64,000 nucleotides of DNA from Ferrovibrio sp046297895 (lineage in GTDB: Bacteria > Pseudomonadota > Alphaproteobacteria > Ferrovibrionales > Ferrovibrionaceae): NCBI RefSeq assembly GCF_046297895.1, contig NZ_JBKBHC010000003.1, positions 1 to 64,000 on the forward strand, given 5' to 3'. A program made the position numbers and the translations under genes. The first letter of the stretch is position 1; every line of letters begins with the position of its first letter. Positions 51,025-60,160 of the stretch are shown here, piece by piece. The notes beneath the pieces were generated by a model. The model saw only the letters and a program-made list of their open reading frames with translations, made no database searches and had not been told where the DNA came from.

Positions 51025-51732
51025 TTATACCTCCAGCCACTCCTTGCGGATGGCGGCATCGTCGAGAAGCTGCTGCGGCGTGCCCTCGAATACCATGTGG
51101 CCGTGCCCCATCACATAGAGCCGCTGGCTGATCTTCAGCGCGATGGTGAGTTTCTGTTCCACCAGCAGGATCGAGATGCCGCGCGCCGCGATGCGTTCCA
51201 GCAGCTTGCCCACATGCTCCACCATCATGGGCGACAGGCCTTCGGTGGGCTCGTCCACCATGATCAGGTCGGGATCGCCCATCAGGGTCCGGCACATGGT
51301 CAGCATCTGCTGCTCGCCGCCCGACAGCACGCCGGCCGCGGTGTCGGCCCGTTCGGCCAGGCGGGGAAAGATCTCGAACATGTCGTCCATCGACCAGCGC
51401 CCGCCGCCCTTGGCCGCCTTCTGGCCCAGATACAGGTTCTCGCGCACGGTCAGGCCGGGGAAGATGTCGCGGTTCTCGGGTACATAGCCTAGGCCCAGCC
51501 GGGCGATCTCGTGCGGCTTGCGGCCCACGATCTGCTGTCCCTTGAACAGGATCGACCCCTGCGGCGGCACGTCGCCCATGATCGCCTTGATGGTGGTGGA
51601 GCGGCCGACGCCGTTGCGGCCCAGCAGCGAGACGATCTCGCCGGGCTTCACCGTGAAGGTCACGCCATGCAGGATATGGCTCTTGCCGTAATAGGCGTGC
51701 AGGTCGCGGACATCGAGCATTGCCTGTGCCAT
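51025..51732 (-). CDS. livF: Liv-type ABC transporter ATP-binding protein (LivF)
   Basis: This 235-residue ATPase belongs to the high-affinity branched-chain-amino-acid-type family (HAAT). The signature LSGGEQQMLTMCRTLMGDPD near residue 136 and Walker B LIMVDEPTEGLSP are intact. The Walker A reads GRNGVGRSTT near residue 38, with Arg where the invariant Lys normally stands; GRSTT spellings may occur among LivF homologues, but this is worth noting. It is the last gene of the operon livK-livH-livM-livG-livF. Confidence 0.9.
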   Translation of the reverse strand: MAQAMLDVRDLHAYYGKSHILHGVTFTVKPGEIVSLLGRNGVGRSTTIKAIMGDVPPQGSILFKGQQIVGRKPHEIARLGLGYVPENRDIFPGLTVRENLYLGQKAAKGGGRWSMDDMFEIFPRLAERADTAAGVLSGGEQQMLTMCRTLMGDPDLIMVDEPTEGLSPMMVEHVGKLLERIAARGISILLVEQKLTIALKISQRLYVMGHGHMVFEGTPQQLLDDAAIRKEWLEV

Positions 51733-51733
51733 C

Positions 51734-52489
51734 TCAGTGCTCCGCCTCCAGGGCTTGGCCCAGATAGGCCTCCTGCACCGCCTTGTTGCTGCGGATCCTT
51801 ACCGGCGTATCCGAGGCGATGATCTGGCCGTAGACCAGAACGCTGATGCGGTCGGCCAGGTCGAACACCACGCTCATGTCATGCTCCACCATGATCAGGG
51901 TCTTGCCCTCGGTCACCTTGCGGATCAGCGCCACGAAATGCGCGGTCTCCGACCGGCTCATGCCTGCCGTCGGCTCGTCCAGCATCACCACCTCCGCGCC
52001 GCCGGCAATGGTGATGCCGATTTCCAGCGCGCGCTGCTCGGCATAGGTCAGCAGGCCGGCCGGCATCATGGCGCGCTCGGCCAGCCCGATCTGCTGCAGC
52101 ACCGCCTCGGCGCGCTCGTTGGCGTCCTTCGCCTTGCGGATGTTGTGCCAGAAGGAATAGCGATAGCCGAGCTGCCATAAAACGGCGCAGCGCAGATTCT
52201 CGAACACGGTCAGGCGCGGAAAGATGTTGGTGACCTGGAAGCTGCGCGACAGGCCGCGCCGGTTGATCTGATACGGCTTCAGCCCGGTGATGTCCTCGCC
52301 GTTCAGGCTGATGCGGCCGCTGCTTAAGGGAAAACGGCCGGAGATCAGGTGGAACAGCGTGGACTTCCCGGCGCCGTTCGGCCCGATGATGGCATGGCGC
52401 TCGCCTTTTGCCACGTCCAGCGACACGCCGCGGATGATCGGCGTATTGCCGAAGCTCTTGTGCAGGTCCTGCAGGACAAGCGCGGTCAT
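51734..52489 (-). CDS. livG: Liv-type ABC transporter ATP-binding protein (LivG)
   Basis: This 251-residue ATPase has an intact Walker A GPNGAGKST near residue 36 and Walker B VVMLDEPTAGMSRSE. The ABC signature is the LivG-type LLTYAEQRALEIG. The RGLSRSFQVTNIFPRLTVFENL region is typical of LivG. With LivF it powers the LivHM permease. It overlaps livM by four bases and is one base from livF. Confidence 0.93.
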   Translation of the reverse strand: MTALVLQDLHKSFGNTPIIRGVSLDVAKGERHAIIGPNGAGKSTLFHLISGRFPLSSGRISLNGEDITGLKPYQINRRGLSRSFQVTNIFPRLTVFENLRCAVLWQLGYRYSFWHNIRKAKDANERAEAVLQQIGLAERAMMPAGLLTYAEQRALEIGITIAGGAEVVMLDEPTAGMSRSETAHFVALIRKVTEGKTLIMVEHDMSVVFDLADRISVLVYGQIIASDTPVRIRSNKAVQEAYLGQALEAEH

Positions 52490-53787
52490 CGTGCCGCCTC
52501 CTTGCCCAGAGATTTACCATGGGCGGCATCCGTGAAGGCGGCGGCCAGGCGCGGGCCGTATAGCCGGCCGAGCCAAATGCCGGCGCCCAGCAGCGCCAGG
52601 GCGACGATCCAGGGCGGCGCGGCATTGGAATTGAAATCGATGCCCAGCATGCTCATCGCCGGGCCCTCGGAGGCCGTCTTCACCAGCTGGTGATGCGCCG
52701 TCTCGATCAGCAGCACCAGTCCGCCCAGCCCCATCAGGGCCGGCACCGCCATCGCCGCGTAATGCGGCAGCACGCGCAGCAGCGTGCCGCGCTGCCACAG
52801 CGGCAGGTGCAGCATCACCAGTCCGGCCAGGCCGCCGGGCGCGAACATCACCATCAGGATGAAGATCAGCCCGAAATACAGCATCCAGGCGCCGGTAAGG
52901 TCGCTCAGGAAGACCTGCAGCAGCACCACCAGCACGGCGCCCAGGATCGGCCCGGCGAAATGTCCCACGCCACCGATATAGGCCATCAGCAGCACCACGC
53001 CCGACTGCGCGCCCGAGATGTTGACGGCGTTCATCAGCTCGAAATTGATCGCCGCCAGCCCGCCGGCGATGCCGGCGAAGAAGCCCGAGATGCAGAAGGC
53101 GATGAAGCGCACCATCTGGGTGGAATAGCCGACGAATTCGGCGCGCTCCGGATTCTCGCGCACCGCATTGCACATGCGGCCCAGCGGCGTGCGGGTGAAG
53201 GCGAACATCGCCACGACGCAGACGAAGCACCAGGCGGCGATCAGGTAATACACCTCTATCTGCGGGCCGAAGCGCACGCCGAACAGGGTGAGCATCTTGG
53301 TGCGGTTGGCCGTGATGCCTTCCTCGCCGCCGAAAAAGCCGCGCAGGATCAGCGACAGGGATGCGATCAGTTCGCCCAGGCCCAGCGAGATCATGGCGAA
53401 TGCCGTGCCGGCGCGTCGCGTCGAGACGGCGCCGAAGATGATGCCGAAAGTCAGGCCCATCAGGCCGCCCACCAGCGGCAGCACCGGCAGCGGCACCGGC
53501 AGCTTGCCGGCCGCGATCACGTTCATGGCATGCACGGCCAGGAAGCCGCCCAGGCCGTAATAGACCGCGTGGCCGAAGCTGAGCATGCCGGTCTGGCCCA
53601 GCAGCATGTTATAGCTGAGCGAGAACACGATCATGATGCCCATCAGGCACATGGTGGTGAGCGCCGCGCCCGAGGTGAAGATCTTGGGCAGCACGATCAT
53701 CACGGCCGCCGCCAGCAGCCAGATGCCGTAGCGTTTCGCCAGGTCGAGCGGCAGGGAGGCCGGTTTGGTCATGGTGGTGATCGCCAT
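52486..53787 (-). CDS. livM: Liv-type ABC transporter permease (LivM)
   Basis: This 433-residue permease has about ten membrane segments and LivM-like stretches SLSYNMLLGQTGMLSFGHAVYYGLGGF near residue 55 and AYIGGVGHFAGPILGAVL near residue 268. It is longer than most LivM proteins, with an extra C-terminal hydrophobic segment (APPWIVALALLGAGIWLGRL). The start is ATG 53787, three bases after the livH stop, with GGGAGA upstream. Confidence 0.92.
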   Translation of the reverse strand: MAITTMTKPASLPLDLAKRYGIWLLAAAVMIVLPKIFTSGAALTTMCLMGIMIVFSLSYNMLLGQTGMLSFGHAVYYGLGGFLAVHAMNVIAAGKLPVPLPVLPLVGGLMGLTFGIIFGAVSTRRAGTAFAMISLGLGELIASLSLILRGFFGGEEGITANRTKMLTLFGVRFGPQIEVYYLIAAWCFVCVVAMFAFTRTPLGRMCNAVRENPERAEFVGYSTQMVRFIAFCISGFFAGIAGGLAAINFELMNAVNISGAQSGVVLLMAYIGGVGHFAGPILGAVLVVLLQVFLSDLTGAWMLYFGLIFILMVMFAPGGLAGLVMLHLPLWQRGTLLRVLPHYAAMAVPALMGLGGLVLLIETAHHQLVKTASEGPAMSMLGIDFNSNAAPPWIVALALLGAGIWLGRLYGPRLAAAFTDAAHGKSLGKEAAR

Positions 53788-53790
53788 GGC

Positions 53791-54741
53791 TCAGGTCTCC
53801 CGCGTGCCCATCAGGCCCGTGGGCCGGAAGATCAGGATCAGCACCAGCATCAGATACGGCACCACCGGCCCGACCTGCGCCACCGTCACCTGCCACAGGT
53901 CGTTCAGCATGCCCTGCACCGGCCGGCTCATGCCCAGGACGGACAGCATGTCGCCCAGCGAATAGTTGACGGCTATCGCAAAGGTCTGGATCAGGCCGAT
54001 CAGCAGCGAGGCGATGAAGGCGCCGGGTAGCGAGCCCAGTCCGCCGAACACCACCACCACGAATAGGATCGGGCCCAGCACATGCGCCATGCTGGGCTGG
54101 GTCACCAGGGCCGGCCCGGCGATCACGCCGGCAATCGCCGCCAGGCCGCAGCCGCAGCCGAAGACCAGCATGAACACGCGCGGCACGTTATGGCCCAGCA
54201 TCGCCACCATGTTGGGATGAGTCAGCGCCGCCTGGATGATCAGTCCAATGCGCGAGCGCGTCAGCACCACCAGCAGCAGCAGGAAGATCGCCACCGAGAT
54301 CAGCAGCATGAACATGCGGAAGGCGGGATAGGTGGTGCCGAACAGCTCGAAGGCCGGAAAATCCAGCAAGGGCGGCACGCGGTAATCCACCGGCAGCTTG
54401 CCCCAGATCATCTGCACCAGTTCCTCGATCACGAAGGCCAGGCCGAAGGTGAACAGCAGCTCGGCCACGTGGCCCCATTTATGCACTGTGCGCAGGCCCC
54501 AGCGCTCGACGCCCGCGCCGATCAGGCCGACCAGCACCGGCGCCACGATCAGCGCCACCCAGAAATTCAGCCACTGGCTGATCTGGAAGCCGAAATAGGC
54601 GCCCAGCATGTAGAAGCTGGCATGGGCGAAGTTCAGCACGCCCATCATCGAGAAGATCAGCGTCAGTCCGCTGGCCAGGAGAAACAGCAGCATGCCGTAG
54701 AGCACGCCGTTCAGCGTGGAGAAGATCACCAGTTCCAGCAA
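53791..54741 (-). CDS. livH: Liv-type ABC transporter permease (LivH)
   Basis: This protein of about 316 residues has eight or so membrane segments. The LivH-type GLTLIFSMMGVLNFAHASFY is near residue 28 and VVVFGGLGSLPGAFIASLLIG is near residue 233. I favour the TTG at 54741, which has a GGGGG stretch six bases upstream and gives a normal LivH N terminus (LLELVIFSTLNGVLYGM). ATG 54783 in the same frame would add 14 residues, but lies close to the strong hairpin at 54794. Confidence 0.88.
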   Translation of the reverse strand: MLELVIFSTLNGVLYGMLLFLLASGLTLIFSMMGVLNFAHASFYMLGAYFGFQISQWLNFWVALIVAPVLVGLIGAGVERWGLRTVHKWGHVAELLFTFGLAFVIEELVQMIWGKLPVDYRVPPLLDFPAFELFGTTYPAFRMFMLLISVAIFLLLLVVLTRSRIGLIIQAALTHPNMVAMLGHNVPRVFMLVFGCGCGLAAIAGVIAGPALVTQPSMAHVLGPILFVVVVFGGLGSLPGAFIASLLIGLIQTFAIAVNYSLGDMLSVLGMSRPVQGMLNDLWQVTVAQVGPVVPYLMLVLILIFRPTGLMGTRET

Positions 54742-54793
54742 GAAACGCCCCCGTAATCCCGCCCCGGACAATAACACAGCCATGCCGACGGCA

Positions 54794-54818
54794 CGGCCCC
54801 GGTTTTCTCCCGGGGCCG
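54794..54818 (-). terminator. Intercistronic hairpin between livK and livH
   Basis: CGGCCCCGG and CCGGGGCCG form a perfect 9-base-pair stem around a seven-base loop, 17 bases after the livK-type stop. No T-run follows on the minus strand. It likely raises binding-protein message relative to the permease genes. Confidence 0.6.
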
Positions 54819-54835
54819 CGCATCGGGCAAGCGCT

Positions 54836-56086
54836 TCAGCTCGGCTTGGCCATCTTGCAGGTGGTGGCCACGTCGGTCTCACCCATCGGCACGCGGGCAG
54901 CCGTTTTCCAGCCCCAGCCGGTATTCTCCTCGTCGAATTTCATCGGCGGCGCCAGCGGGGTGAACACCTCGATATACATGTCCTGGAAGAACTGGTGATC
55001 TTCCGCGCGCATGTAGGTGTCCTGACCGTAAATGTTCTTGAACTTCATGCCGCGCAGCTTCTCGGCGAACACCTTCGGGTCATTCGACTTGGCTTCGTTC
55101 ATGGCGCGGGCCAGCATTTCCATCTGGTTGCGCACGCGGGGATACCACCAGCCCTGGCCCGCGCTTTTCTTGCGGAAATCCTCCTCCCAGGCATAGTTCT
55201 CCGGCGTGTTGATGTTGGCGGTACCTTCCACGATGGTGAAGATGCGATCCTTCAGGCCGGTCTGCTTGATCGCGGTCGGGCCGCCGGCGCCGCCGGCATA
55301 ATAGGTGTACCAGTCGACCTGCAGGTTGGCATCGGCCGCGGCTTTCAGCAGCAGGGCGATGTCGCTGCCCCAGTTGCCGGTGATCACGCTGTCGGCGCCG
55401 CTCGCCTTGATCTTGGCCACATAGGGCGCGAAGTCGGTGATCTTGGCCAGCGGATGCAGCTCGTCGCCCACGATCTGCACGTCCGGCCGCTTGGCCTTCA
55501 GCATCTCGTTGGCCGCCTTGCGCACGGCGTGACCGAAGGAATAGTCCTGGTTGATCAGGTAGACCTTCTTGATGTTGGGCTTGCCTTTCATGTAGCTGGT
55601 CAGTGCCTGCATCTTGATGTCGCTATGGGCGTCCCAGCGGAAATGCCAGTAACTGCACTTGTCGTTGGTGAAGGCCGGGTCCACCGCGGCGTAGTTGAGG
55701 TAGATCACCTCCTTGCCGGGATTGCGGTCGTTATGCTTGTTGACGAAGTCGATCATCGCCGCCGCCGCGCCCGAGCCGTTGCCGAGCGTGAGAATGCGGG
55801 CGCCGGCATCGATCGCCTTCTGCGCCGCGATCACGGTTTCCTGCGGGCTCAGCTTGTTGTCGAAGGTGATCAGCTCCATCTTCTGGCCATTCACCCCGCC
55901 CTTGGCGTTGATCTTCTCGATCATGTACTGGAAATGCTTCACGCCATGCTCGCCGATCGGCGCCATGGCGCCCGACAGCGGATCGATGAACGCCACTTTC
56001 ACCTGCGACCAGGCTGGTGCTGCCAATCCCAGGCCGGCTGCCAGTGCGGCAACGGCAAGGCCTGTCCCATAACGACGAGTCGGCAT
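54836..56086 (-). CDS. livK: Liv-type ABC transporter substrate-binding protein
   Basis: This 416-residue protein has a signal peptide (TGLAVAALAAGLGLAAPAWS, cleavage near residue 28) and a periplasmic type I fold: VKVAFIDPLSGAMAPIGEHG, AAQKAIDAGARILTLGNGSG, KKVYLINQDYSFGHAVRKAA and TDFAPYVAKIKASGADSVIT. GGAGG lies five bases before the ATG at 56086. It resembles the paralogue at 58469 closely in several blocks. The ligand is not necessarily a branched-chain amino acid; members bind amides, aromatics and other compounds. Confidence 0.92.
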   Translation of the reverse strand: MPTRRYGTGLAVAALAAGLGLAAPAWSQVKVAFIDPLSGAMAPIGEHGVKHFQYMIEKINAKGGVNGQKMELITFDNKLSPQETVIAAQKAIDAGARILTLGNGSGAAAAMIDFVNKHNDRNPGKEVIYLNYAAVDPAFTNDKCSYWHFRWDAHSDIKMQALTSYMKGKPNIKKVYLINQDYSFGHAVRKAANEMLKAKRPDVQIVGDELHPLAKITDFAPYVAKIKASGADSVITGNWGSDIALLLKAAADANLQVDWYTYYAGGAGGPTAIKQTGLKDRIFTIVEGTANINTPENYAWEEDFRKKSAGQGWWYPRVRNQMEMLARAMNEAKSNDPKVFAEKLRGMKFKNIYGQDTYMRAEDHQFFQDMYIEVFTPLAPPMKFDEENTGWGWKTAARVPMGETDVATTCKMAKPS

Positions 56087-56217
56087 TGTTTCCTCCATCC
56101 AGTTATGTCGCGGCGGCTTCCGGTCCGCCGATCCGCCGGTCTAGCGGCGAATTCCTGTATTCGGTTCAGCCTGCTCTGATTCTGCTTGCCTGGGGCGGTG
56201 TCTCTCCCTGCGCCTCG

Positions 56218-57522
56218 TTACTTCACCATCGCGGCATAGACCATGTTGCGCATCAGGGCGCGGTAGGCCAGGCGCTGCTTCGGCGACTGCATCATGAAGA
56301 CGACGAACATTTTCTCTTTCGGATCGACCCAGAAATAGGTGCCGCCGGCGCCGCCCCAGTAATAGTCGCCGGCGCTGCCCGGATCGGCCGAGACGCCGCC
56401 ATCCTTGCGCACGCCGAAGCCGAGGCCGAAGCCATATCCCGGCCCGGGCAGGAAATAGGGGCCCGGAACGATGCCGCTGCCCATATGGTCGGCGGTCATG
56501 TAGGCCAGCGTCTTGAGGCTCAGATACCGTCTGCCGTTCTGCGTGCCGCCATCCAGCAGCATCTGCAGAAAGCGCGCGTAATCCATCGCCGTGCCGCTCA
56601 GCCCGCCGCCGCCGGATTCGTATTTGCCGGGCTGGCGCGGATCGTAGAATTCCACGCCGCCGCCCAGGCTGCGGTCGTTGGCGAAAGGCTCGGCCAGCCG
56701 GGCCTGCTTCGCGGCATCGGTGACGTAGAAGGCGGTGTCCTTCATGCTGAGCGGGCCAAGCAGGCGGTCCTTCAGCGCCTGGCCCAGCGGCTTCTTGTCC
56801 ACCACTTCCACCACGCGGCCCAGGATGTCGGTGGAATGGCTGTAGTCCCAGACCGTGCCGGGTTGATAGGCCAGCGGCAGCTTGGCAATGCGTTCGGCGA
56901 ATTCGGCATTGTCGAAATCGCCGTTCATGATGCCGGTGTCGCGATACATGGCTTTCACCGCGCCGACGCCGAAAAAGCCGTAGGTGATGCCCGATGTGTG
57001 ACGCATCAGGTCCTGGATGCTGATCGGCCGCTGCGCCGGCACCAGTTCCAGAACCGGCTTGCCGTCGGGGCCCGGCTTCTCCACGCCCACCTGCGGCTTG
57101 GCGAAGGCGGGGATGTAGCGGGCCAGCGCATCGCCGACCGCCATGCGGCCCTCCTCCACCTGCATCATCGCGGCCGCGGTGACGATCGGCTTGGTCATCG
57201 AATAGATGCGGAAGATGGTGTCGCGCGTCATCGCCGCCTTGGTCTGCGGGTCGCGCGTGCCCACCGCCTCGAAATAGGCGATCTTGCCCTGGCGGGCGAT
57301 CAGCACCACCGCGCCCGGAATGATCTGGGCCTCGGAATCCGCCTTCAGCCGTTCGGTGATGCGGGCAAGCCGGTCGGGGGCGAAGCCGAGAGCGGCCGGA
57401 TCGCCCGGCGGCAGCAGTTCGGCGGCTTTCAGGCCGGGCCCGGTGCCCGGGAATGGAGCGTGAAGCGCAAAAACGGTTGCAAGGACAGCCATCAAGGACC
57501 GTCCGAAACGGCGCACTTTCAT
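56218..57522 (-). CDS. Exported serine hydrolase, beta-lactamase/esterase class C-like
   Basis: This 434-residue protein has an N-terminal signal (RSLMAVLATVFALHA) and the SxxK motif Ser108-Lys111 in IYSMTKPIVTAAAMMQVEEG. A YSH in WDYSHSTDILGRVVEV stands where class C proteins have Tyr-x-Asn. LMRHTSGITYGFFG and WGGAGGTYFWVDPKE are further family stretches. Such proteins act as esterases, peptidases or amidases rather than true lactamases. GGGAGG precedes the ATG at 57522. It lies upstream of livK on the same strand and divergent from the GntR gene. Confidence 0.88.
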   Translation of the reverse strand: MKVRRFGRSLMAVLATVFALHAPFPGTGPGLKAAELLPPGDPAALGFAPDRLARITERLKADSEAQIIPGAVVLIARQGKIAYFEAVGTRDPQTKAAMTRDTIFRIYSMTKPIVTAAAMMQVEEGRMAVGDALARYIPAFAKPQVGVEKPGPDGKPVLELVPAQRPISIQDLMRHTSGITYGFFGVGAVKAMYRDTGIMNGDFDNAEFAERIAKLPLAYQPGTVWDYSHSTDILGRVVEVVDKKPLGQALKDRLLGPLSMKDTAFYVTDAAKQARLAEPFANDRSLGGGVEFYDPRQPGKYESGGGGLSGTAMDYARFLQMLLDGGTQNGRRYLSLKTLAYMTADHMGSGIVPGPYFLPGPGYGFGLGFGVRKDGGVSADPGSAGDYYWGGAGGTYFWVDPKEKMFVVFMMQSPKQRLAYRALMRNMVYAAMVK

Positions 57523-57568
57523 CAGCGTGGCCTCCCTGGACCATTTTTTCTTTTGCTTGGTGCCCATG

Positions 57569-57581
57569 ATTGTCGGACAAT
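57569..57581. promoter_or_regulatory. FadR/GntR-type operator between hydrolase and regulator genes
   Basis: ATTGTCGGACAAT is a perfect dyad and contains TTGT-N3-ACAA, the usual core of FadR-subfamily operators. It lies 47 bases before the hydrolase start on the minus strand and upstream of the GntR gene on the other. Confidence 0.6.
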
Positions 57582-57707
57582 CCGACCTAAGTCAAACACT
57601 CAATTGCTGGACCCGGCTGGCGGAAATGCCGATCATCGCCCATTCTGCCGAAGGTCGCGAATCGCTGCGGCGGCCGCGCCGGAAACGGGTTCGGGATCGG
57701 GGGGTAA

Positions 57708-58460
57708 ATGTCTGAGACGGCCGAGAAATTCACGCGTATCACGCCGGTGCCCGCCTATCAGATGGTGGCCGAGGCGATCGAGCGCGAGATTCTGTCGGGC
57801 CGCCTGCGTCCCGGCGATCCCATCGGCACCGAGGCCGAACTGGTGCGCCAGTTCGGGGTCAATCGGTCCACCGTGCGCGAAGGCATCCGCCTCCTGGAAC
57901 AGGGCGGCATGGTGCATCGCGATTCCAGCCGCCGCCTGGCGGTCGGCTTGCCGCATTATGAACGGCTGGCCACCCGCGCCAGCCGAGCGCTGATGCTGCA
58001 CCAGGTCAGCTTTCGCGAATTGTGGGAAGCCACCATGGCGCTCAGCCTTGCCTCCATCGAACTGGCGGTGGACCGCGCGACGCCGGACGAGATCGCGGCG
58101 CTGGATGCCAATATCGCCGCCACCGAAGATGCCATGGACGATCCCGCCACGGTCGCCACGCTGGACAGCGAATTCCACCTGATGCTGGAGAAATGCGGGC
58201 GCAACCGTGTGCTGGAGCTGGCCCGCGAGCCCTCCAACATGCTGATCTACCCCACCACCAACGTGGCGGTGCGCGCCACCGAACATGGCACGCGGCGCCT
58301 GATTGAGGCGCATCGCATGCTGGTGGAATCCCTGCGTCGCCGCGACAAGGATCTCGGCCGCCTGTGGACGCGCCGCCATCTCGACGACTGGCGCAAGGGT
58401 TTCGAGAAGGCCGGCATGGATCTGGACCAGCCGGTCGACCTCGTCACCGGCATGGTGTGA
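57708..58460 (+). CDS. GntR/FadR-family regulator (FCD domain)
   Basis: This 250-residue regulator has a GntR winged helix (REILSGRLRPGDPIGTEAEL; FGVNRSTVREGIRLLEQGG) in its first 75 residues. An all-helical FCD domain follows, with likely metal-binding residues in LDSEFHLMLEKCG, LIEAHRML and RRHLDDWRKGF. FCD regulators sense carboxylic acids or similar ligands. Its ATG is at 57708, with GGGGG nine bases upstream. It is divergent from the serine hydrolase, which runs on towards the liv genes, and convergent with the second binding-protein gene. Confidence 0.9.
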   Translation: MSETAEKFTRITPVPAYQMVAEAIEREILSGRLRPGDPIGTEAELVRQFGVNRSTVREGIRLLEQGGMVHRDSSRRLAVGLPHYERLATRASRALMLHQVSFRELWEATMALSLASIELAVDRATPDEIAALDANIAATEDAMDDPATVATLDSEFHLMLEKCGRNRVLELAREPSNMLIYPTTNVAVRATEHGTRRLIEAHRMLVESLRRRDKDLGRLWTRRHLDDWRKGFEKAGMDLDQPVDLVTGMV

Positions 58461-58468
58461 GCGGGATT

Positions 58469-59671
58469 TTACAGCCCGCCCATCTTGCACGAACTCGGCA
58501 GTGCGGTATCGGCCGCCTTCACGACGCCGGCCGTCTTCCAGCCCCAGCCGGTTTTTTCCTCATCGTATTTCATCGTTGCATCCAGCGGGCCGAAGGAGGC
58601 GACGACAAGGTCCTGCAGCACCTGATGGTCCTGCGCCCGCATGCCGGCGATGCCGCCATACATGGTCTTGCGCTGGGCCTGGGCCAGCAGCGGCGCGATT
58701 TTGCGCGGCTCGGCGCTTCTGGCCGCCAGCACGGCATCGTTCAGCATTTCCATCAGTAGCCGCGCGCGCGGCACGTTGAAGCTGCCGCCGAAGCGGGCGC
58801 GGTATAGCGCATCGAGGTCGTCGCCCATCGCCATGTTGGAATGGCCCTCGATCACGGCGAACACGCGATGCTCCAGGCCGGTCTGGCGCACCGCCGTCGG
58901 GCTGCCGATGCCGCTGGCGTAATAGGTGTACCAGCCCGCCTGCAGGTTGGCGTCGGCCGCGGCTTTCAGCAGCAGGGCCAGGTCGCTGCCCCAGTTTCCC
59001 GTAATGACACCATCGGCATGACTAGCCTTGATCTTGGCCACATAGGGCGCGAAGTCGGTGATCTTGGCCAGCGGATGCAGCTCGTCGCCCACGATCTCGA
59101 TATCGGGCCGCTCGGCCTTCACCATTTTCAGCGCCGCCGCCCGCACGGCCTGGCCGAAGGAATAGTCCTGGTTGATCAGATACACGCGTCTGATCTGCGT
59201 CTGCGTGGCGATGAATTTGGCCAGCGCCAGCATCTTCATGTCGGCATGGGCGTCGAAACGGAAATGTGCCGGCGAACATTTCTCGTTGGTCAGCGCCGGA
59301 TCGATGGCCGAGATGTTGAGGAACAGCACGGTCCTGTCGGGGTAACGCTCGTTATGCTTGGCGATGAATTCGTTCAGCGCGCCGGCGGCGGCCGAGGAAT
59401 TGCCCGCCACGATGATGCGGATGCCGGCATCGATGGCCTTCTGCGCCTGGATGATGCTTTCCTGCGCGTTCAGCTTGTTGTCGTACCCGGTGATCTCGTA
59501 GGTCGTGCGCGGCGTGGACAGACGCTCGGCCATGAATTTCAGGTGGTTCAGCGCATTCTCGGTCACGGCCGCCGCCGGGCCCGACAGCGGATCGATGAAA
59601 GCGATACGAACGGTTTCCGCCCGCGCGCTTAAGCTCAGGAAAGCAACAGCCAGGAAAGCGAGAATGCGCAT
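58469..59671 (-). CDS. Second Liv-type ABC substrate-binding protein (paralogue)
   Basis: This 400-residue exported protein has a signal peptide (ILAFLAVAFLSLSARA, cleavage near residue 18) and blocks nearly identical to the livK-type protein at 54836, such as GDELHPLAKITDFAPYVAKI, TGNWGSDLALLLKAAADANL and the ending with EKTGWGWKTAG. It has no permease genes of its own nearby, so it probably feeds LivHMGF, widening the substrate range. GGAG lies six bases before the ATG at 59671. Its stop is eight bases from that of the GntR gene. Confidence 0.9.
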   Translation of the reverse strand: MRILAFLAVAFLSLSARAETVRIAFIDPLSGPAAAVTENALNHLKFMAERLSTPRTTYEITGYDNKLNAQESIIQAQKAIDAGIRIIVAGNSSAAAGALNEFIAKHNERYPDRTVLFLNISAIDPALTNEKCSPAHFRFDAHADMKMLALAKFIATQTQIRRVYLINQDYSFGQAVRAAALKMVKAERPDIEIVGDELHPLAKITDFAPYVAKIKASHADGVITGNWGSDLALLLKAAADANLQAGWYTYYASGIGSPTAVRQTGLEHRVFAVIEGHSNMAMGDDLDALYRARFGGSFNVPRARLLMEMLNDAVLAARSAEPRKIAPLLAQAQRKTMYGGIAGMRAQDHQVLQDLVVASFGPLDATMKYDEEKTGWGWKTAGVVKAADTALPSSCKMGGL

Positions 59672-59924
59672 GGTCAACTCCGCGGCAAAAAACTGCGCGG
59701 AGGGTAAGAAAAAGCCGCCGGCATGCAAGCGGCGGCGGCGAAGAATAAATGGCTGTGTGCTGACGAAGCAGGGGGGATTTTCGCGATTGACTTCGTTTGG
59801 CGCAGTATTATCTTTCGCCGTCACCGGGCCAGCGACAACCGCCCGGTCAGCGACCTCCATTTTTCAGATCCCCTTTCAGGATCATGGCCGCCAAGCGTTG
59901 TCTCGCTCCGTCAGGAGGTGAGGC

Positions 59925-60158
59925 ATGTCTTGTGGTGGTACCTGTTCCCAATCCAATCCTGTAATCCTTCAGCCTGAAACGGCTGCGAACTGGCGCCTGC
60001 CGTCGCCGTCAGAATGGCTTGTCGGCTGGCTTGTCCGGCTTGTCGGGCAGCAGCGGCGCTGGCGCCGGCGCGAGGAGCTGCGCGATCTCAGCGATGCGCA
60101 GCTCCGCGATGTCGGCCTGACCCGCGAGCAGGTCGGAGGCGGCGCTCACCCAAGATAG
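59925..60158 (+). CDS. DUF1127 domain small protein
   Basis: This 77-residue protein ends in the DUF1127 (YjiS-like) motif: RRREELRDLSDAQLRDVGLTREQV, preceded by an aromatic stretch (PSEWLVGWLVRLVGQQRRW). DUF1127 proteins are small, basic and Arg-rich; some alphaproteobacterial members affect sRNA or phosphate metabolism, but the role here is unknown. AGGAGGTGAGGC lies just before the ATG, an unusually strong ribosome-binding site. A hairpin repeat follows directly. Confidence 0.85.
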   Translation: MSCGGTCSQSNPVILQPETAANWRLPSPSEWLVGWLVRLVGQQRRWRRREELRDLSDAQLRDVGLTREQVGGGAHPR

Positions 60159-60160
60159 TC

